Below, piece by piece: positions 40,701 through 57,592 of a DNA stretch of 64,000 nt. The DNA lies in the NCBI RefSeq assembly GCF_963576545.1, contig NC_083646.1, positions 13,006,238 through 13,070,237 on the forward strand, written 5' to 3'. The notes beneath the pieces were generated by a model that was not told where the DNA came from, searched no databases, and was given only the letters and a program-made list of their open reading frames with translations. A program made the translations under genes and the position numbers. Positions within the stretch are counted from its first letter, which is position 1; every line of letters starts with the position of its first letter. Source of the DNA: Limanda limanda. Lineage: Eukaryota; Chordata; Actinopteri; Pleuronectiformes; Pleuronectidae.

Positions 40701-42224
40701 GCTAAATGCTCAATTGTGTTCTTGAGCTAGTCAATAGATAATTTTTTTCTATTTCTTTCTTTCTATAGTTTCTTATTTGGTGCTGAGGATGTTGTGTACA
40801 GTAAATTACAAGTGATATTTTACATGTTTATTTAAATATTAACCCATTGTTAATGTATAGAAAAATGATTTGCGCAGCTTTAAGTTTAAGTTGTGGTCAC
40901 TGCCTGCTGCCATACCAGCACATAGGTTGTGCAAACAGAAGCTATCACTTCTAAAGATACGCTGAGAGACCTGTCAGGCCTCTTTAAAGCCTAATATCTC
41001 TGCAATGAAGAGTAATTACATGTACTTGATATAAGTTCCCATCAAGATGCATTTGATAGTGAAATAAACCACTAGCTTTCTATTATGTTTATGTTGAGTA
41101 GTCGTTTAAATATGGCCTTAACCAACATCTATCAATCCGTCATCCGTTTATTACTCATCACTCTTTGCAGGGTACGGCCTCACACTGGCTTCAGTGACTT
41201 GCCATGGCTTCTGTTGGCTGAGTGTTGTTATTTTCGGATTTGAATCAAGGCTGTTGCCTGTGTGAGCCTGAACTAAATCAGGTTTTCACTCTCACTCTGA
41301 TCTTAGACAACAGATACAGCAGACCTGGTTGGTTGTATGTTAAGAGACACATCAGTGGGTGTTACGAGCGACAATTCTGTATAAAAGTACCATACACATG
41401 AACATTTGTTTAAAAAGTGTACATCTGCTTTGTGTGTGTGTGTGTGTGTTTGCGTGTGTTTCTGTGTGTGTGTGTTTCTGTGTGTCAGGTGCAAGTATAT
41501 GTTATATTTTGAGTGCTGGGTTGTGTAAATGTATTCTAAAGTCTGTGGCTGATTTTGCGACTGTGCTTTGTTTACCCTAAGGCAAACAGACACAGACACA
41601 CACGCGCGCACACACACCCAGGTGACTATTGCTTTCTGCCATGTTGTTCTCCCGAGGGCAATCACAGAGCAGTAACACACACAGGACACAGACTCACACA
41701 GACACAGCATCCAGCTCCGCTTTGCAGTTTTCTGTGTGTCCTTCAACTCTTTATGGTCCTTTCAAAATGTATCCTATGGTGTTTGGTGGCACATTTAAGA
41801 AAATACACAACATATTCAAGCACAATTGGCCTATATTGGTTTTAGCTTGTAAGAGGAAGAGAGTTTACCGGTGAGTTTGATTTAATTTACCCATTTGCTG
41901 TTGAGGTTGACAAGGTTAAGGTCCAAAAAATGCTCGATAGATAAAGAGGTTTGATGCCACCTTTTTATAATAAGCTTGTAATTCAAATTCATCCGAACTA
42001 TATTTACAATCATCTGTTTCGTTTTTTTCCCTGAGCTTTTTCTCCCTGTCTTCCTCCATCCCGTTGTATCTATGTCGTCTGCCACTCCGATTATTTTTAT
42101 TTTATCTCCTCTTGTTTGTGTTTGTTTGTGTTTGTTTGTGTGTGACCATGACTAACAGGTCGCTGCTGTTCAGCACTGCAGCCAATCCCTTCAGGTCCTT
42201 CTCCCTGCTGCTTGTTTAGCGACC
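37766..42224. other. Gene-free stretch
   Basis: Includes a CT-rich block (38280-38430), GA run (38580-38620), poly-T (40562-40576), GT runs (41430-41485), CA runs (41590-41620, 41675-41705) and a possible eroded SINE end (41128-41180). Complex repeat-free sequence at 40300-40520 looks like candidate conserved non-coding DNA. Confidence 0.45.
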
Positions 42225-42530
42225 TTGACAGCCTTTCTCTGTCCCTCTGAGTCGCACTACCCCCCCTTCTCTGTTCCTTCTTACCCCTCTATTTTTCTCT
42301 CCCACCTCTTTAATGTCTTTTTCTATCTCCCCCCTCTCTCTCTCTCTCTCTTTCCCTCTCCCTCTGATCTCCTTTACTCTCTGTTCTTGCTCTTGTCCCG
42401 GTCTTTTCTCTTTGCGCCATGTTCAGCAACCTTGACAGCCTTTTTCCATCCCTCTAGGACAAATCATCTCTGCTCACCCTCTGTCCTCTTGTCTCTCTCT
42501 CATTCCTCTCCTTCATCTCAATGACTTCAC
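42225..42530. repeat. CT-rich low-complexity block
   Basis: Pyrimidine-rich plus strand with a short internal near-duplicate (GACCTTGACAGCCTTT versus CAACCTTGACAGCCTTT). The 99-codon frame through it is compositional. Confidence 0.75.
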
Positions 42531-42794
42531 TCTTTTTCTTTGTCTTCATCTATTCTTCTTCCCCTCGTGTATCCAACCCTCCATCTTTTTTCCCATTTAC
42601 AACAAACAGTTAACCTCAGTGTTAATGTCAGATACAAACTAATACAAGTCCAGGGGATTGTGTCAGTTTTGGTCAAAATACTGCATGTTCTTAAATGAAC
42701 CTGCTGAACTCTGCAGGGTGACACTGCACACTGATGCGTAACCATATTTAATATAAAATGCTTTTTCACTTTTTCTTAACTCTAGTGTGTAATA

Positions 42795-43275
42795 AAGTTT
42801 TTGGGGATTTTAAATGTCTGCAGAGTTAAAAAGTCCATGTTATAGGGAACTCTTCTCCCTTAAATACAATACAGCTCCTGAAGCTCCTGAAACACCTTGT
42901 TAGTCATCTATTATTTTTAATACTCCTGCATCATTGTGATGTCACTTGACATCATAACAATGCGGTTGCATTATACACGCCAAGCGTCTAGTCTGGCAAG
43001 TCCCCAACAAAGCCTGAAAAGTTGACCAACCACAGCAGAGTGGACCAGCTGGCCCATCAGAACAGACCAGGAGGGGGGGGCTTAAAGAACCAGGAGTTAA
43101 AACTAAGTGTTTCCGACCGATGCTAATAAGAGGGGCTGCAGCAATGAGCAGTTTGAGGAAACTGATGTGTTTTCTGAAAATTAGCCCATGTAAACCTTTT
43201 CAAGAAGTGACCCATTTATAATTATGTTTCCAATAGGTGCATTTAGTCAGGACACAATGTCTCATAATGTTTCCA
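42795..43275. mobile_element. Longer, older copy of the piggyBac-type MITE
   Basis: The right part (AAGAGGGGCTGCAGCAATGA, then CATGTAAACCTTTTCAAGAA) matches 28795-28870 in the same orientation. The left part (CAAGCGTCTAGTCTGGCAAG, ACCACAGCAGAGTGGACCAG) fits the full-length family. An internal TGATGTCA-CT-TGACATCA palindrome lies at about 42938-42955. Ends eroded; coordinates approximate. Confidence 0.6.
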
Positions 43276-47516
<4,241 letters not shown>

Positions 47517-47576
47517 AGACTGTGCATTCTGCTGTGCCAGTGTGTTTACATTTTGCGTGTGTGTGTGTGTGTGTGT

Positions 47577-49916
47577 AATAGTTACTGTGTGTACACGGTT
47601 TCCTTAAACAGAGACAGTGAGGGGATGAGACAAATTTAAGCAGCTAAAGCTCAGATTAGCAGGCAGCTATCTATTCTGTGATCCCATCTTACAACAGCTG
47701 TACACTGCACAGCCATGCATTATAAATACAGTTTCCTGAAGGCTTAGACAGAGGGGGGCATTATCAATGCAATATTTATTTTAAAAAATAGGTTGTCGTA
47801 TGCAACAGTCATTCTCAGACATTGGGAGGAAGAAAAGTGAATCGCCTCTTTGATGAAGTTATGACCTGAAGTCAGTTATCACATTGGTAAAATAAGAGAA
47901 AATGTGAATGGATTTAATCTGCAGTTCGTCTCTTCCTCCAATAACCATCTGACAATAAAACAGCATTTGGCTGCTACACAAAATCGTTGTTCAGCTGGAC
48001 GTCTATAGACAGGTCTCTGTCCCAGTGTCGATTCCTCCTGCACTCTCATTCCTCTCGCATAATTATTTCCTCAGACACCAAACATTTTGCAGGCTTCCGT
48101 CTTTTGGAGCTCAGCGTCTGACAGATGTAATTCTTGGCTGTTAGACAGAGTTTCTGTTTCGTTTCAGTACATTAAACACTCTGTGGCAGCAAAACCTGTT
48201 AAACCAGGTGATTTGCTAGAGCCTTGCAACATTAAGGTTACAAACACGCATTTACTGTTAAAGGAAAGCAGACAGCTAATACTCCACTCTTTTGGGTTGA
48301 ACCAGAGCAATCTCACAGGTAACATGACATATCGTATCGAGGAGGAATATCCACAGCCTCACAGGTAGAGTCTATGGGTTGAGTTTGATCTGTTGAGGCA
48401 CTTCTGAAGAGATGGGCAAAAAAAAAAGAATGAGAATATTGGAGGCAATAGCTGATGTAGTTCAAATCAAACTTGTAATACCAATAGGGAAGATTAATTT
48501 CTGCATTTTGGGCCAGCGCTAATTCAGATGTGCATGAATGCACACAAGCATACAGTAAGCGCCCAGTTGAATATATACACAGAGACTGTCAGCTCGCACT
48601 CGTACACACAGACTGCAGGAAAAGAAAGAACCCCTGCCAAGTTCTGACAAAAAAAAAACAGGCAGTGGAAGAAAGGTACAAAAACGCTGGATGGGATGAA
48701 AAGTAAAAGAAAAAACTGAAAATAGCAAAGACAGAGCTAAATCCAGGGGAACTGTGTAAAGAGACTGAAATAGTGTAAGGAATAGAGAAATGGAGAGAAA
48801 AGATGATTTAGACTGAGACGACATAATAGATGAGAATTAGCAAATCAAATCTGGAGTGACTGCAAGGACAGCGACGTACAGTAGTACTACATTTCTATTC
48901 ATATTTATGCATTGACTCAACTCAAGAGCTAAATAGTGCTGCTTTAATTGAATATAAGTTAATTTGCTTTTTGATTTCGAAGAAGAAAAGCACAACATAT
49001 GATTAAAGCTGTGTGATACGACCATAATGTCATGTCTCATTCAATAGACAGGAATGTGGTCTTAGACTTTTGGAGCCCACTGTAAGTCACTTCATATCAG
49101 ATAATAACGTTTCAGTTGCCTCTAGGGCACGGATATGATTGAAGCAAACAAGTTTGTACAATGTGTTGTGCTGCCATTGCACAGAGGTGTGCATGGTGTC
49201 CAGTTGTCTCTCCTCAGAGAGACTTGTATTGTAATCAAAGTGATGGAGGGAGTAGTGTGAAGTGTGGAGAACAAGAGCTTAAAAGTTCAAGTTTGGTCAA
49301 TTTCACAGACTTGGGAAATCCACATGTGGAGTTGGTTTGCTCTTCAGATTTTCCTTTTACAGAAAGTTATAAACATTTTATACAGTATTTGACCATCCAT
49401 GTATCGGCTGGTTGGTTTGAAGCACATTGACCCCTCAACTCCACAGACCCTCGACTCTGTTGTCAAAGTCCCCTCCTTGTGACCTCTGTGCAGGAAATGA
49501 TGGTAAAAACTGAAAAAATTCTGCTGTGTTTGCAAAGCAAGCCACAAGCATGTATCCTTCAAAAATGGAATAAATGAAGAAAATCCAAAATTTGGAATCT
49601 AATTTGTCGAAGATAGGGTTGGACAATGACACACACTTCCTGGTAAAATAGTCAAAAGATTACATTTCTCATTGGTGATGATCCAACCTACATAACAATA
49701 TGAAGCTTGTTTCAGGGCAGAAAATGTGCCATCGTTTCATTTCTTCATCACACTCCACAGAGCTGCAGTCAGTGTGAATGGCAAAGTGAGGAAGGCAGGG
49801 GAGTGTCAGTAGGAGGCAGTCAAAGAGACAGAGCTATTGTGCTAATTGTGGTCTACCCCTGGTGTGGGTGGAAATGAGATCCTGAAATAACTACTTCCTG
49901 GTTCTATTTTCAACAG
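47577..49916. other. Gene-free stretch
   Basis: Unique-looking sequence with short A runs. No supported gene or recognised repeat before the candidate exon at 49917. Confidence 0.45.
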
Positions 49917-50015
49917 AGGTCAGTGGCGGAGGAGTACTGCATGCCGAGAGGTGCGATGTGGCTCTGTCGGTTTGACCCACACCTGCTGCGTATCCTTCAC
50001 ATCCAGCACCAGAGG
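49917..50015 (+). CDS. Possible internal exon, unidentified protein
   Basis: A 99-bp open segment (33 codons, phase 0 at both ends) is preceded by CTATTTTCAACAG and followed by AGG/GTGAGT, a consensus donor. The peptide contains EYCMPRGAMWLCRFDPHLLR and ILHIQHQR: balanced composition with hydrophobic and charged residues, unlike the repeat-derived frames around it. I cannot place it in a family. The nearest (GT)n array begins about 80 bp downstream in the presumed intron. No partner exon was identified. Confidence 0.4.
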
Positions 50016-50094
50016 GTGAGTGTGTGTGGTGGTTGTGGGGCGGGGGTGCATGCATATATGCAACATGTCTCCAAATACAAACAGGTAACTGTTA

Positions 50095-50198
<104 letters not shown>

Positions 50199-50488
50199 CC
50201 TTGACTGGGAGTATGTACAAACAGAGCCCTGCCTCACTGGGAACAAACATCTGTTTGTGTTTTGTGTTCTCTTCCACACACAAACACACCAATAGTCTTG
50301 ATGCTCTCACACTGTTCGAGACACATGTCATGTTAAACTGACCCCAAACACACACACACACACACACGGAACTCATATCTCACCCATTAACACATGCAAA
50401 TAACTGTACACGTGCTTCCACACCTCATCAAGCACATATGTAAACAGATATACCAAAATTGTTTAACCTTGTAAATCGACCCTGCATA

Positions 50489-50518
50489 TTCTCTTTCTCT
50501 CTCTCTCTGTCTCTCTCT

Positions 50519-50601
<83 letters not shown>
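50489..50601 (+). repeat. (CT)n-(CA)n compound microsatellite
   Basis: CT-rich run (50489-50518) followed by an 82-bp CA array (50520-50601), opposite in sense to the arrays on either side. Confidence 0.97.
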
Positions 50602-50603
<2 letters not shown>

Positions 50604-50875
50604 TAGAGCTTCAGTATAGCATTGAGTCATCAGGCTGCGTATGCGTAACTCCTCTCATCTCTGCTCTTCCCTGCTGGGTCCATAGTACTGTAAGTGAAGG
50701 TCACAGAATCATAGGAACCTTTACATGAACTGTATCCACACATGCATGCACACACTGTTTATCTGTGAACTTACAAGTGGACATATAATTATATTGTTGT
50801 TTGCTTATTGTTTGTGTATGATATTTAAACTTCAATTGTGTAAAACTATCCTTCCAATTCTGTGGCTATAGCAGA

Positions 50876-51104
<229 letters not shown>

Positions 51105-52391
51105 ACAGAAGGGTGACTCACTGGAGCTGAAAACATGAACAAGAATGCTGACTTCTGAAACAAGACAAACAGAAAGAGCCAGAGCCAGATAGAGAAAGGA
51201 AATCGCAGCTCTGACTTTAGACTCATTTCTGCTCAAATTTCTCAACGAGATTCAGTAATACTGCATTTGTGTATGCATATGTGTGTGTGTAGTGGCAGTA
51301 GTTTGAGTCTGGGGGACTGAGCGATGTAGTCTCATGAATGCTTTCCTCCGATCCATACTCTTCTATCTTCGCCTCAACATTAAAAAGCATTGTTATGACT
51401 AGTTGTATGAAAGTTATATAATATACTATGCAGGTCCAGGTAGGTAGAGTAGCTGTAACTTGTGGCCTTTGTCTCTGAGGCAGTAGAGAGAATACAAGGC
51501 AGGTTGTATAAACCTCTAGTTTGTCTGTCTGCCTGTCTGCTGTGGAGAGAACAGCCCTCACTCAACCTTCAACTCTCATCCTGTTGATGCTCAAATACAT
51601 ATAGTTACATAATATAAATGAAATATAGAAATCCCCTTGATGGTTCGGGTAGAACAGAAATTTAGTGTTGAGCATGACGTTTAATAGACCTTGTTCACTC
51701 ACATTTTGATACGATGCATTAGGAATGACATGTGTAAAACATATTTATGCTGAATCCCACTCAGCTGCCTCAGCATTTTGGGTGCTGGTGTTCACGCTGG
51801 TTCACTCTCTCACTGTCATGGTTTACAGGAGCTGGTTTGATAAAGACACTTGCCTCTGTCCCAAACAGCTTTATTCAGTATTTAGTTCACTATTACACTC
51901 TGCCATTTTATTTGAATGTTTGATTTCTGGGTGTGACGCCCAATCCCAATGTCAACACTGACGGGCTGAGGAAGTCTCTGTCAAATCACTGAGTCCATGA
52001 GGACAGTCTGGTAGATATTTGAACCATTTACACACACTATGTGCTTGTCTGCATTTCTGCAGCCTTGGCCTCAGGGAGTTACCCACAGTTCCCTGCTTTG
52101 AGACGTTAAACACAGGGTACCAAGGGAAGCCCAGAAGCATTAAGAAAATGATAAACAAACAAGCATGAAAAAGCAACCAGGCCTAACATTACAGGAAAAA
52201 GTAAGTTTATGTGTGAGTATAAAGCTCACTGGTTTATAGTTGTTCAAATCTTTTAAATCAGGCAGGTTGTCCTCGGCCATAAAGAAAATAAACACCATAT
52301 ATGCTAAAGAAAATATGTTTTCTTTAGCATTGTTCTGGTCAGGATTTTTGGGGCTGATCACCAATCACCAACTTTATTTTACAGGAATCAG
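51105..52391. other. Gene-free stretch
   Basis: No gene or array. Contains the perfect hairpin at 52301-52330. Confidence 0.45.
52301..52330. repeat. Perfect 13-bp hairpin with 4-base loop
   Basis: ATGCTAAAGAAAA (52301-52313), loop TATG, then the exact complement TTTTCTTTAGCAT (52318-52330). Confidence 0.95.
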
Positions 52392-52490
52392 TAACGCTTT
52401 ATTGATCCCTGCAGTTCAACTGGATCACTTCACACTTCACACTAAATATTTTACACTAAAGAGGTTTTGTAAGAAAAATATAGAATAGAA
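52392..52490. repeat. LINE/SINE 3'-end-type fragment
   Basis: CGCTTTATTGATCCCTGCAG followed by an A-rich AAAATATAGAATAGAAAT stretch resembles the common teleost 'ctttattgatccc' repeat end. Confidence 0.5.
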
Positions 52491-52742
52491 ATATTATATT
52501 ATATTTGCATTTCATAGGTTATGCTTAACTCCAAATGCTTATGCAAATGCAGTCACATTTAAAGAGTATTGTATATTAATTTGACCTTATTTAAACAATA
52601 GTTCCTTATATCAGTGAGTTAGACCAAAGCTATATAGATGTAATATGAATTGGGAAGCCTACTGGTGATGTCAAAAATATATATTTTTCAATTTATATAG
52701 ATTGAAACGTGTTCAACATTTGTTCCCCTCCATTGTCACCTG

Positions 52743-52847
<105 letters not shown>

Positions 52848-53679
52848 TGGAATGTGTGAATGAAGTGTTTTCTCACCTTGAAACGAGGACTATATCGATA
52901 TGGATGATATAGAGCTGCTCACACCAAGTGTCACAGAATCTGTTGGACGAACAGCCTCTGTCGTTTTTTTCTCAAGAAGAAGAGGATAAAGCTTGGATGT
53001 TGTTCTCTGGCTCTCAACATGTGTGTACAATGTTTGGTATGACTGCAGCAGACATACATTAGTGAAATATTCATGACCTGGATGAGTGCAACATGCATCT
53101 GAGTATCTGAACCCTTTGTCTTCCATATTAGATGATGGCTTGTCTTCAAGGTGTATGAATCCCATCACTTGGTTGATATTTGGTTTCATGTTTTGCTGAA
53201 TGGTTGCATCCATTGCAATCTCTTTGTTATGGCAGCTGAATGAGATATCTGAGGTTTCTGTTGTCTTTTCCCACTTTGAATCTTGTGCATTTATCGTCTT
53301 TTTCAGACACCGGATAGAACTAAGAAGCCATTTTAGCTGCCTACAAGGAAGATGCCTCAAGGTCTCGGATCATCTGATTGGCTCATCTCACCGTCCCTCA
53401 TAGAGACCACCGATCAAACTTAACTTTAAGGGAAACACAGGTGGCAGATTCATCTGAGAAACCTGGGTTTTTCTTCGGCTCTCAAAGCTAATCGCATCAT
53501 CATCACAGTTATTCAACAGGCCTGAGCTAAACTCCAGCAACAAGAGTCCCAGTCAACAGTGTCTGTGTGATTCTGCGTGTGGGGGTGGATGTGTGTGTAC
53601 AGTGTGTGTGTGTGTGTGAACAACATGTGTGTGTGTGTGTGTGCGTGCAAGTGGTTGGCGCTATTAAACATTCACCGGC
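52848..53679. other. Gene-free stretch
   Basis: A 156-codon minus-strand frame (52890-53360) is the longest non-repetitive frame outside the retrotransposon. It shows no domain I recognise and no clear splice context. Confidence 0.4.
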
Positions 53680-53999
53680 TCACTCAGCTGCTGCTGCTGC
53701 TGCCGCTGTTAGGCTTCCAATCTGGGTCAAGTCTCCCTCCTCTCCTCCCTGAGCTACCTCTATCCCTCTATCCTCTCCTCCTCCTCCTCCTCCTCCCCTT
53801 GCTCTCCCTCTCTCTCTCTCTCTTTCTCTTTCTCTCTCTCTCGCTTGCACCCTCGCTTTCTGTTTCTTTCCTTCAGTGCAACTCCCTATGTGCTCTCCCT
53901 GTGTCTTCCCCCTCTCTCTTTCTTTAGCTTTTCCCTTTTTCTCTCTCTCTCGCTCCCTTCCTCTCTTTTTCTGTCTGTCTCTCACTCTCTCTCTCTCTG
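53680..53999 (+). repeat. Pyrimidine-rich block
   Basis: CTG, TCC and CT runs in succession over about 320 bp. Frames through it are Leu/Ser-rich. Confidence 0.85.
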
Positions 54000-54284
54000 A
54001 GGGAATGTTTGCTCAGCTACGGAGCTCTGAGGCAGGCCTTCGCTCTTATCCAGTGTCCAAGTCAAATAAAGATGCCCATAAATCTTTGAGAGACATGATG
54101 AATAATTTCTGTTATTTTCTCCAAATGTGTGTGTGTATGTCTTTGTGTGTGTGTGTCACTTTAAATTGCCACTACCTGTTTAACAAGTGTCAGTTTTATG
54201 TTTCTATTCTATACAAACTAATGGTATTACAATGTCTGTGTAAGTTGATGGAATTGTGATGATGATGTGGATTTTTTAATAAGA

Positions 54285-54620
54285 AGAATAATCAGGAATA
54301 CATGGATACACCACCAACGGTACCATAGGACAGTAACTATTTGTAGCTCTGAATTACATTATGTACTGTGTCATTGCGGTATTTCTCTGTGATCCTGTGC
54401 ACCACTTTTTTTCTTTTTTTTCTCTTTGGGTGGGGGGAATTATTTACTTTATTTATTAAATTTGTTTTATTTCATCTATGTGTGTATTTTTTTTAATTTG
54501 TTATGTAATTTTCTGTAATGTTTAATGTAGAGTGCTCTGTATGCTCTGCATGTTCTCTTGCATTGTGAAAATATTTGGAAGAATAAAATATTCCAAAAAA
54601 AAAAAGAATAATCCTGAATA
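54285..54620 (+). mobile_element. Retroposed insert with poly-A tail and target duplication
   Basis: An AATAAA (54582-54587) precedes an 11-A tail (54595-54605). Near-identical 16-bp direct repeats flank the insert: AGAATAATCAGGAATA (54285-54300) and AGAATAATCCTGAATA (54605-54620), 14 of 16 matching. The 304-bp body is a T-rich, 3'-UTR-like sequence. This is the structure made by LINE-type target-primed reverse transcription: a 5'-truncated LINE or a retroposed 3' UTR. Confidence 0.75.
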
Positions 54621-55149
54621 ATCAGGTAAAATGACAGTGGGGGGGTCATCTTCCTTAAACCTAAATGACCAAAAAGCCCTCTCCGTTCCTAATTTGCCAA
54701 TTCTACCATCACTCCATCCCCCTATGAGAGAGAGAGAGTGCTGCGTGTGCAGATAGAGAATTTGCCTGTTCTTCTTCCTGAGCTTTCAACAACATTCACA
54801 AGTCTTCTGAAAACATCTTGTACAATGTAAAAACACTCTGGTAAAAGTAACAAGTCATTATGTGACACTTGAAAGTAGCTACTTTTTCTGCACTGACTTA
54901 ATTTCCCACTATTTTAATCCAGATCCTCAAGTTTAGAAATGTTTTAATTAGTTCTAAATCACTGATGAGCTTTCACCTCAAAGACTTTCCATGGGACAAG
55001 AAAGGAGCTGTCATGTGAATGCCTTTATCCTCAGCTGCCTACTGTAGTACAACACTCACAAATTAAAGAATATCCTCAATAATCACAAAAGTCACAGCAA
55101 AGAAAAGCTGTGAGCTGATTCAGCCGTAGATTTCCACAAAAGTATCTGT
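54621..55149. other. Gene-free stretch
   Basis: No array or frame of note. Confidence 0.4.
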
Positions 55150-55620
55150 CTGTGCAAGCACAGGCTTGGACTGCACTCAACCAGCTGATGTGGTGGATAT
55201 CACAGAGAGTGCAACCACCCCTGCTGAAGACGTGAATCAGGAGGCTTGTCTGGAGTCAGCAGGCACTACTCCTCCACCAATTCCTGTGACCCCCTCCTGC
55301 TGAGTCTGCTGCAGTCCTGGAGGGTGAGGGTCTTTGTCCAGTACCCAGCGTTCCACCAGCTCGTGTGAGCCCACCTCCTGTCACCACTGCAGAGCTAATA
55401 AGGACCTCTGCCGGGACAAGGCCAAACTAAAAAGTCTAAAATGGCTCGGCTGAATCCTCTCTCCCTGGTGCGGGAAAAATCTCCACTGCTGTTACTACTA
55501 AAGAAGCAGAGTCAAATAATACAGTTCTTGTTGTAAATTCAGTTCAGTCTGTCTCTTTCAGTCATTTTCAAGATTGTGAATTGCAACAGGAAATTAATTC
55601 TTTCATAAAATCAGATTTTA
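55150..55620 (+). pseudogene. Decayed coding remnant, possibly LINE ORF1 or gag-like
   Basis: Codon-like sequence in several frames gives Pro/Thr/Glu-rich peptides such as DVVDITESATTPAEDV and, further on, KEAESNNTVLVVNSVQ then QDCELQQEINSFIKSDF, broken by stops and frame changes. Composition suggests an old retroelement ORF1 tail or a gag-like protein. Family unproven. Confidence 0.35.
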
Positions 55621-55710
55621 CCACTATTATTTTTTTTCTGCTTTAAACTGAACGGCATTGAAAGATCGGTGCTCTTTGCCTTGTTCTCCCACACAGGCGT
55701 CTCTACTGAA

Positions 55711-55723
55711 CCCCCCCCCCCCC
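55711..55723 (+). repeat. Run of 13 C
   Basis: Uninterrupted poly-C. Confidence 0.9.
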
Positions 55724-57310
55724 GCAACACACACATCGATACTATAGGGTATTGATAATACAAATGGTGATAATTGAATTTAACCAAACACAAAGATTTT
55801 ACAGTAATTACCGATCGGGACAGAAACAGTTTCGATGTGACATCTGTCTGCAGTTTTTTTTTCATGAAGTATTGGAATAATGAATCTGTCTGCACAAAGT
55901 CAGCATCACAAACTATAGATTTGTTTTGTTTGTGTTTTTCTATCACTGAATAAGGGAAACTTCACAATAGGTGATGAATCAATAAATGCAACATACAAAC
56001 TTCAAAACAAATTAGGAGCTACAAACAAAACAACTTGTGATGTGTGTCTTAATGTGTGTGTGTGTGTGTCCACTGTATATTTTTATCCATCCTTTATTTT
56101 TATCTTTTATCCAATTTTCTGAGTAATGAAGTCATTTGTTTGACCACAGATACTGAGATTTGCTTGGCCCTGCAGCCTCTTAGCTGTAGTAGTTGACCAC
56201 ACATGATTGCATGCACACAGCATACACACACACATTTGGACACATCTAACTAAGTTGGGTGTTCATACAGATGCACACAATTCTTATCATATGTCTTGCT
56301 GCAGGACCTTTCATCATGCCAGCAACCATAGAAACCAGTTTAACAGCTCCACCATGTTCTGCCTGCTGATGCACAAGCTCCGGTGGCTGCTATTTTTAAG
56401 GTGAGACATAGTGCAAACTGCTTTGACATCTTTTGAATGCATTCAGCTGTTAGGCAGCTTTCTTTGCTGCAGCTGTGCAGATATTTCCTCCTGCAAATGA
56501 TCCTCTGTGGGGTTTTTTCGTGAAAGTTGTTGTTTGTGACAATAAGCATCACTGGGATAAATGTCTGAGTGTAACAACACAGTTCATGTTTGCTAATTGG
56601 AAAGAGTAAAACCGTATGTGTTTTTGGCACACTGTGAAAATGAGTGAGTGAAGGATCAAAAGAAAGAGAAACAAAGAAAGCAGTGAATATCTCTCCGGTT
56701 ACCATCTTGTTATTGCAGCGATCAATATGGTGTCTTGTCGTGCATGTTGCATATTGACTACGTGGCACCAAACAAATGCATTTTGCAGCTTTACAATTCT
56801 TTAATCACACAAGGATGAATTGTTAATTGAGAGGGCGATTACTGCGACACCGGAGCGGATCTCTCCTGGCTCCACATCTCTCCTCCTCGTTCCACACCTC
56901 CACCTACCAGAGTTGTGAACAGCACTTGTCTCCTGCCTGATGATGTTTCTGATGACAGCTGCCATCTCTGCAAATAGCCTGGGATATGGTGAGAACATTC
57001 ACAGCCCTGTCCTACACGTCTCCGCTCCCAACATCATGCCCGTCTGGAGTGAGAGTAGAAGATGTGGCTGCACCGATACGGATACAGTACGTTACAGTTC
57101 GTGGTTATGTTGCAGACAGAGAGGGATACACGCTTACTGTTCATTTACCCATGTCCACATGGGTGCATAGAAAATTCACCTTCTTAGATACACAGATATA
57201 TATTCTAGTTCTGTGGTACTGGTGGTGTTGTACTGGATTGTGACATGTCCAGAAGTCTGTGTAATATCCTGCTCTTACACAGTATGCAAATAGGAAGGAC
57301 ACATTTCAAT
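55724..57310. other. Gene-free stretch
   Basis: Short GT run (56050-56069). A splice-flanked open segment at 56305-56400 was considered and not accepted. No gene supported. Confidence 0.4.
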
Positions 57311-57592
57311 GGAGGCGTGTTGGTGCATTGGTGCCTGAAGGCAAGACTGTTCCAGGGTTTGATTCCCAGCTTGGCCTGTGTCTTTGCATGGGTTTCCTAA
57401 GGGTTATCTTCCTGCCACAGTCCAAACACATGCATATTTGAGTGTGAGTGGTTTGTCTCTGTATGTCTGGCCCTGTGACCCACGGGTGACCTGTTCAGGG
57501 TCTACCTTACATCCTGCCCAATGTCAGCTGGGATTCGCTCCTGTGTCCCCAGTGATCCACAAAGGATAAACAGGATGGACAGATGGACAAAC
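57311..57592 (+). repeat. SINE-type repeat with tRNA-like promoter box
   Basis: Begins GTGTTGGTGCATTGGTGCC and contains GGTTTGATTCC, close to the RNA polymerase III B-box consensus GGTTCGANNCC. Later parts (CCACAGTCCAAACACATGCA, GTGACCTGTTCAGGGTCTAC, CCCAATGTCAGCTGGGATTC, and a GGATGGACAGATGGAC end) match a very common teleost repeat. Confidence 0.75.

Noticed and set aside
52890..53360. 156-codon minus-strand frame
   Set aside because: No recognisable domain or splice/promoter context; a frame of this length can arise by chance in 64 kb.
56305..56400. Splice-flanked 96-bp open segment
   Set aside because: Acceptor and donor look acceptable, but the peptide is unremarkable and other frames are nearly as open; chance not excluded.
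57311..57592. Functional tRNA gene suggested by the GGTTTGATTCC box
   Set aside because: No cloverleaf can be drawn; the box belongs to a SINE-type repeat.
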